From: Asterias amurensis
Taxonomy: Eukaryota; Echinodermata; Asteroidea; Forcipulatida; Asteriidae
DNA length: 64,000 nucleotides
Direction: 5' to 3'
Assembly (NCBI RefSeq): GCF_032118995.1
Contig: NC_092665.1
Span: forward strand, 2,888,001-2,952,000
Part shown: positions 59,646-64,000 of the stretch, one piece after another
Layout of the letters: each line of letters starts with the position of its first letter
Position numbering within the stretch: position 1 is the stretch's first letter
Notes under the pieces: generated by a model
Database searches by the model: none
Told to the model about the DNA's origin: nothing
What the model saw: the letters and a program-made list of their open reading frames with translations, nothing else
Made by a program: the position numbers and the translations under genes

Positions 59646-59934
59646 CAATCCATTTACGACTGTAATTAAATAACGATGAGGTCATAATGGAGGACAAATG
59701 TCCCGAAAATACGCGCCAAATTGGATCAATCAACTTCAATTTATCGTCTCCCAAATGCTGTTCATTTCGCCCTTAATAGCCCGTGGGCTACCATCGCGAG
59801 TAAGCGGAAATTGGCCGGTGCAATGAGCCGCTCGGACGGCGTAGCCGAGTCGCCTGCGCCCGTTACTGTGCCCGCACCCAGTAACCGTAAACAAAGTTCT
59901 TCTTTCTAGCTCCTGGTGTAATTTAATTTCATAC

Positions 59935-60135
59935 CTGGGACACAAACCTCTCCCGTCTTGGCGGCCAGTCGGACAGAAATAATTCAAATTGGTTATTATT
60001 GCTTTGAACAAACCGAGGCGTTTGTGGAACACTCATTACACAGTCACTGAGTGAGAAGGTACAATCTACCGTAACATCTAGGAATAAATTATGAAAAAGG
60101 TTTTCGTCGACCAAGGAGAGGAGTGCATTTTCCAT
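59935..60135 (-). CDS. Putative first coding exon of an unrecognised gene
   Basis: On the minus strand an ATG at 60135, with an in-frame stop just upstream, opens 67 codons that end exactly in a strong donor (CAG/GTATGA). The peptide begins MENALLSLVDENLFHNLF and includes DWPPRRERFVSQ at its end. Codon choice looks coding-like, with no run of rare or repetitive codons. No domain is recognised, no second exon was located downstream on the minus strand, and there is no signal peptide. It could be chance. Confidence 0.3.
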
Positions 60136-60610
60136 TATTCAAGTTTGTTCAATATTTTCCAAGTCAATTTCTCTTTTCATTGCAATTTTAAAGTGACTCG
60201 TTATGATTGGTGATCTCTCTTGTTTCGCCATTATTTTGTCAATGTATCTGGAAATTTACAACTAACTCAAGTGAATGTAATTTATAATTTATTATTAAAA
60301 TTTATACTGGGTAGCCTATTGTATGTATGAATGTAAAATAATTCAGAATTAACGTGTGTTTCCATAACTCAAAGAAATAGCTATGGTTTGGAATAACCGA
60401 AAAGAGACTAGTAAAATCACAAAAAGTTAAATGCAATCGTGTGTAATTAATCAGCAATAATAACAGAAAACGTTCTTGACTTGTACAAGCTGTTTGGTTT
60501 TCCTTAGACTTTATGGACAATAAGTCATTTGATGGGGGCATCTCGTCTACAGGTCAAAGAATGTATTTGGCCCATGATGTGTGTTTCGCGTGTATTGTGC
60601 GCTTTCCATT

Positions 60611-60771
60611 GAGCAAGTTCGGGTGAGTGGCTAGGGACTTGACCAGAAACTGTGACGTGGCTCTCAAAATGAACATATCGACCATGCTCCAACGGTTCGA
60701 TGTAGTCAACCTCCCTGTGCTCCATGGTTTCTGGTTAGTCTAGTCGGTCTAGTTGCCAACAGAACTTGCTC
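60611..60771. mobile_element. Short MITE with GAGCAAGTTC ends
   Basis: Inverted ends GAGCAAGTTCGGGTG and CCAACAGAACTTGCTC. It is related by its termini to the longer element at 62782-63086. Confidence 0.55.
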
Positions 60772-60790
60772 ATTGTTTCATGGCAGTTTG

Positions 60791-60830
60791 ATGACGTCAT
60801 TGCCAAAAGGTCCAATGGTGATATATATTT
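60791..60830 (+). promoter_or_regulatory. CRE / CCAAT / TATA-like cluster
   Basis: TGACGTCA at 60792-60799, CCAAT at 60812-60816 and TATATATTTATTTA from 60822 lie in this order within 40 bp, like a compact promoter on the plus strand. No protein-coding exon was recognised downstream, so function is unproven. Confidence 0.3.
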
Positions 60831-61119
60831 ATTTATGAGTCGTACCGACGTACCGGTCTTAATTTCTCAATGTACTTCAGCCAAGATGTTCGAGTCAGTG
60901 TTGAAGATATCTCACTAAACTAAAAGAGAACTAGTTTGAACTTTAACCAAGAAGTAATTTCATTCCACCACACAAAGAGAAACAGACAAGCATTAACTTT
61001 CTCGCACCAATTTATTCCACCTGTACACAGCCCCTGCGTTTCACCGTGAGCGTCCTCTCAGCCGAAACTCGTTCCCGCCAATTTTAATAGAGCCAGCTGA
61101 CAAATCCCTTATCGCTGTA

Positions 61120-61496
61120 TTAAAGACACTGTTCACCTTTGGTAATTGTCAAAGACCAGTATCCTCACTTGGTGTATCCCGAAATACACATAAAATAACA
61201 AATTTTGAAAAAATGTGGCCTCAACTGGTTATCGATGTTGCAAGAGAATAATATAAGAAAAACACCCTTGTTGCATTACTCTGTGCGCTTTCAGATGCAT
61301 ATTAAAAGGTTTGTCGGAGCTGGGGGGTTTTATTCTTGGAGTGAGAAATGATCTCTTTCTTAAAAACTCCGTTACTTCAGAGGGAGCCATTTCTCACGTT
61401 GCTTTATACCATCAACAGCTCCCCATTGCTCGTAATACCAAGTTTTCATGCTAACGATTATTTGGAGTAATTACCAATAGTGTCCAGTGCCTTTAA
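61120..61496 (-). mobile_element. TTAA-type MITE, copy 13, minus strand
   Basis: Starts TTAAAGACACTGTTCACC and ends AGTGTCCAGTGCCTTTAA. Interior blocks are complete. Confidence 0.85.
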
Positions 61497-62781
61497 GGTG
61501 CATATTCCTGTCGACGACCTGAAACGGCGATTTCAGCGCGATTTGAGCGCAATTACAGAGGGGCTCCGGCGCTCCGATTGCCCCATCGGGCTCCTTTACT
61601 GTCATCGTTGCTGTCAAAATTAGCACTCTGGGCACTTCGGTGAGTAATTCCAATCGGCTATACACAGAAGCTGAGTTCAAATCCTTTTGGTCTAGTTTCT
61701 AACATGAATCGGTGATGAAAATGGATGAGGGAGACCTCGTTTTGTGTTTTCCTTTTATCCAAGAAGAGGAACAAATGGTAACACAATCCGGTGATGTAGT
61801 TCAGCGCTTGATCCTGCCGAACGTTGTCCCCATTTTGGAGCTCCGTTTTGTGATACGAGTTATTTGAGTCTGACCCACTGCTGCCGATGCAAGTATTTTG
61901 GAACAATAACTTGTAACAACTGAAGCCCGAAACAAATCATTTAATTTTATGGACGATTGAGTGAAATTCAGCAGAATAGATACATTGGCGTAAACAGCAA
62001 GCATTTTTATGTTGTTCCTTATAGACTTGGGTAATTGGGTTTGAGCTCAGCAAGCTTCCTAACTTTTCTATACGCTGCCAAGAAGTTTGGTACAAAACAC
62101 TGTCGTGCCAAATGTGAAATAGTGTGGTACCTTTGTTGTTGTTTTTTATAAACCGTGTATTGTGAACATGGGAACCAGACAGTGGCTCAATATTTCGTCA
62201 CCAGAGACAAACAGCGAAACCAGGACATGGAAACAGATTAAATCTAAAAACAAATTAATCCTTCTGATGTAAATCTATAAATATATTGATAAAACATCCT
62301 TTAAACTATGGATTGTCATGAACGGCCACATTACCGATCGGTGTAGCAAATTTGTTTTCTGTATACATCAAACTTGCCTCTGTCGTAGTGCTTTTCAATG
62401 GGGATTTTTTGTCTTAATCGAAAAAGAAGAAAAAAGGAATCCTTAAAACAAAACAGTTTTTAGGATGGTAGTTCTTTACTTCATGAAACAAAAATGCCAA
62501 TGGTGTAGCCTGCCAGAATCTTGGTACTTTTTTATATCCAAACGCAAATTCCTCACGACGGAAATTAAAATAACGACCGGCGACAAGTTGCTGGAACCAC
62601 CCGGCCCAGCTGGTCTTAAACACACGTCCCCAATCACTACTTACAACCTTAATTTCTAGTTCAAAACACTCTAAGTTGCAGCTGCCATAACAATAAAATG
62701 TGCGTTGACATCCGTGACGAGTTGTGACATGTAGGTCGACGGATAGAAACGTAAATACTATATTCCAATTGAATTAACTAT
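61497..62781. other. Non-coding, no gene seen
   Basis: No recognised repeat; short frames only. Confidence 0.4.
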
Positions 62782-63086
62782 GAGCAAGTTCGAGTGTGCA
62801 CTATGGTTAACTAAAGGTTGACTATTTTGACTCAAACCCAGACTGGTCGACCATTGGTTGACTACCGTTGTCAACCATTTGGAACCGGCCTCATGACCAA
62901 GGTTTCTTCACTGGTCCCAATAGCATGTTCCATGCTAACATGTGTAAAGCGCAAAGGGGAACCAGTGACACTATAGCGAAAAGGCGGATATGCTTCCAAA
63001 CGACTCGTTCGAGTGAGTGCGCCACAGCGCATGCGTGTACGTTGCTGGTCACTGGTCGACTAAATTGTGCGCACTCGAACTTGCTC
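62782..63086. mobile_element. MITE with GAGCAAGTTCGAGTG ends
   Basis: Left end GAGCAAGTTCGAGTGTGCAC, right end GTGCGCACTCGAACTTGCTC. Internal GGTTGACTA / GGTCGACTA blocks are partly mirrored. The element is ~305 bp with no coding capacity. Confidence 0.75.
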
Positions 63087-64000
63087 TATGTTGAAGATTG
63101 GGTCAGCCTTACGCCATGCCTAAATTCCCGTGTTCAATTCACATATTCCGGGTCATATGACCCAAAATGAGTCGGGCAACTCGAGCGACATTTACATCGA
63201 CGAGAATGACTTATTTCAATGACGTCATTTCTGACTGATCTGCCACTGCTTTTCTACGTTCTTGTCGCCTACATTCATCAAGTTGAAATTGAAGCTCTTG
63301 AATACTAGAATTTAGAATTTCATACCGTGTTTCATTTGAGTAGTTGTTTTGTTGTAACTTCGTCATTCAATTTTTGCTTCAAGGGGAAAAAATCTACGGT
63401 TTTATTCTTCCGGGCGAAGCTAAATTAAAAGAATGTCGCGCTCAGACGAGTGGTGAAACGAGAGCCTTTTTTCTTTCCTTTTTCTCTCTCTTTTTTCCTC
63501 TCTCTTTCTTTCTTAATTAGGCGGATAGGCCAGCTCATGGGATATGAAATTACGTCTCGATTGCAGCAAAACTTAATTGCTTTATCGCGATATTCAACGT
63601 CATTTTTAATTTGAAAACAAAAACGCAAAGGAAGACATTTTGTTACGACTTGCTTGGTGGAGAGGTAATTAGCACGCTTCGGTGTTGGACTTCTGTCGCC
63701 TCTTGCTTATTACGAAACGTGCAATCGATCTTCACCAAAAGCAACTTAAAACTGTCAAATTTTAATTAGTAGTGCTGAGGACAAATCTCTGATTTTTTTT
63801 TTTACGAATTTTATTGATGTTTTCGCTCTATTTAGCCATACTCGATCACAATATATATCTTAATTTTGTTTTATAATGACCGAAGCAGCACGCGTAAATT
63901 TCAAGCTAGAGCCATTGACGCCACACTGAAGGGAGGCTGGTGCCTTGATTAGCCCGGGGTCCACTTACATCGCAAATGCGGGTGAACTATGACTATGAGA
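63087..64000. other. Non-coding, no gene seen
   Basis: GGGTCATATGACCC at 63150-63163, a TGACGTCA at ~63215 and a pyrimidine-rich tract at 63470-63515. Confidence 0.4.

Noticed and set aside
59721-59909. Plus-strand GC-rich frame starting MSRSDGVAESPAPVTV at 59826
   Set aside because: Could be a first exon ending at a GTAAAC donor, but it is only ~20 codons and no continuing exon was found; mentioned only as context.
63470-63515. Pyrimidine tract as a splice-acceptor or triplex signal
   Set aside because: Simple low-complexity sequence with no exon beside it.

Overview
The window is animal nuclear DNA. It has multi-exon genes with GT-AG introns, long AT-rich non-coding stretches and many short palindromic transposons. 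The gene set (an FBXO42-type F-box/kelch protein, the ciliary small GTPase CPLANE2, mitochondrial D2HGDH and the BMP antagonist NBL1/DAN), together with SINE and MITE families of a kind I associate with starfish, suggests a marine deuterostome, most likely an echinoderm (asteroid). The species assignment is inference; the genes are read directly from conserved protein blocks.

Layout. 1-1552: the last coding exon of an immunoglobulin-domain transmembrane protein whose 5' part lies outside the window. 4126-9259 (minus): a complete seven-exon FBXO42-like gene. 9260-9998: a head-to-head intergenic region of about 0.74 kb that should act as a shared promoter. 9999-12405 (plus): CPLANE2 (RSG1) in four exons. 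14561-19741 (plus): D2HGDH in seven exons, followed by a tandem duplication of its coding tail and 3' UTR. 22046-24440 (minus): NBL1 in three coding exons. In each complete gene every exon phase closes exactly (561, 273, 578 and 157 residues).

24441-64000 is almost gene-free. It holds a large crop of one ~370-bp TTAA-flanked MITE family in both orientations, some copies nested inside or around other foldback elements. It also holds a degenerate ~50-bp satellite (31-35 kb), a clean 40-bp minisatellite (48.8-49.2 kb), other low-copy tandem repeats, and a few promoter-like or exon-like signals near 59-61 kb. Much of it may be the 5' regulatory flank of NBL1, a dose-sensitive signalling antagonist, but nothing in the sequence proves that.

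The genes do not form one pathway. FBXO42 is a substrate receptor for SCF ubiquitin ligase, CPLANE2 acts in ciliogenesis and planar polarity, D2HGDH clears D-2-hydroxyglutarate in mitochondria and NBL1 restrains BMP signalling outside the cell. I found no prokaryotic-type system and no CRISPR array. The more unusual observations are the D2HGDH 3' duplication, MITEs lodged in promoters, next to splice sites and in 3' UTRs, and a dispersed repeat carrying palindromes that resemble nuclear-receptor response elements.
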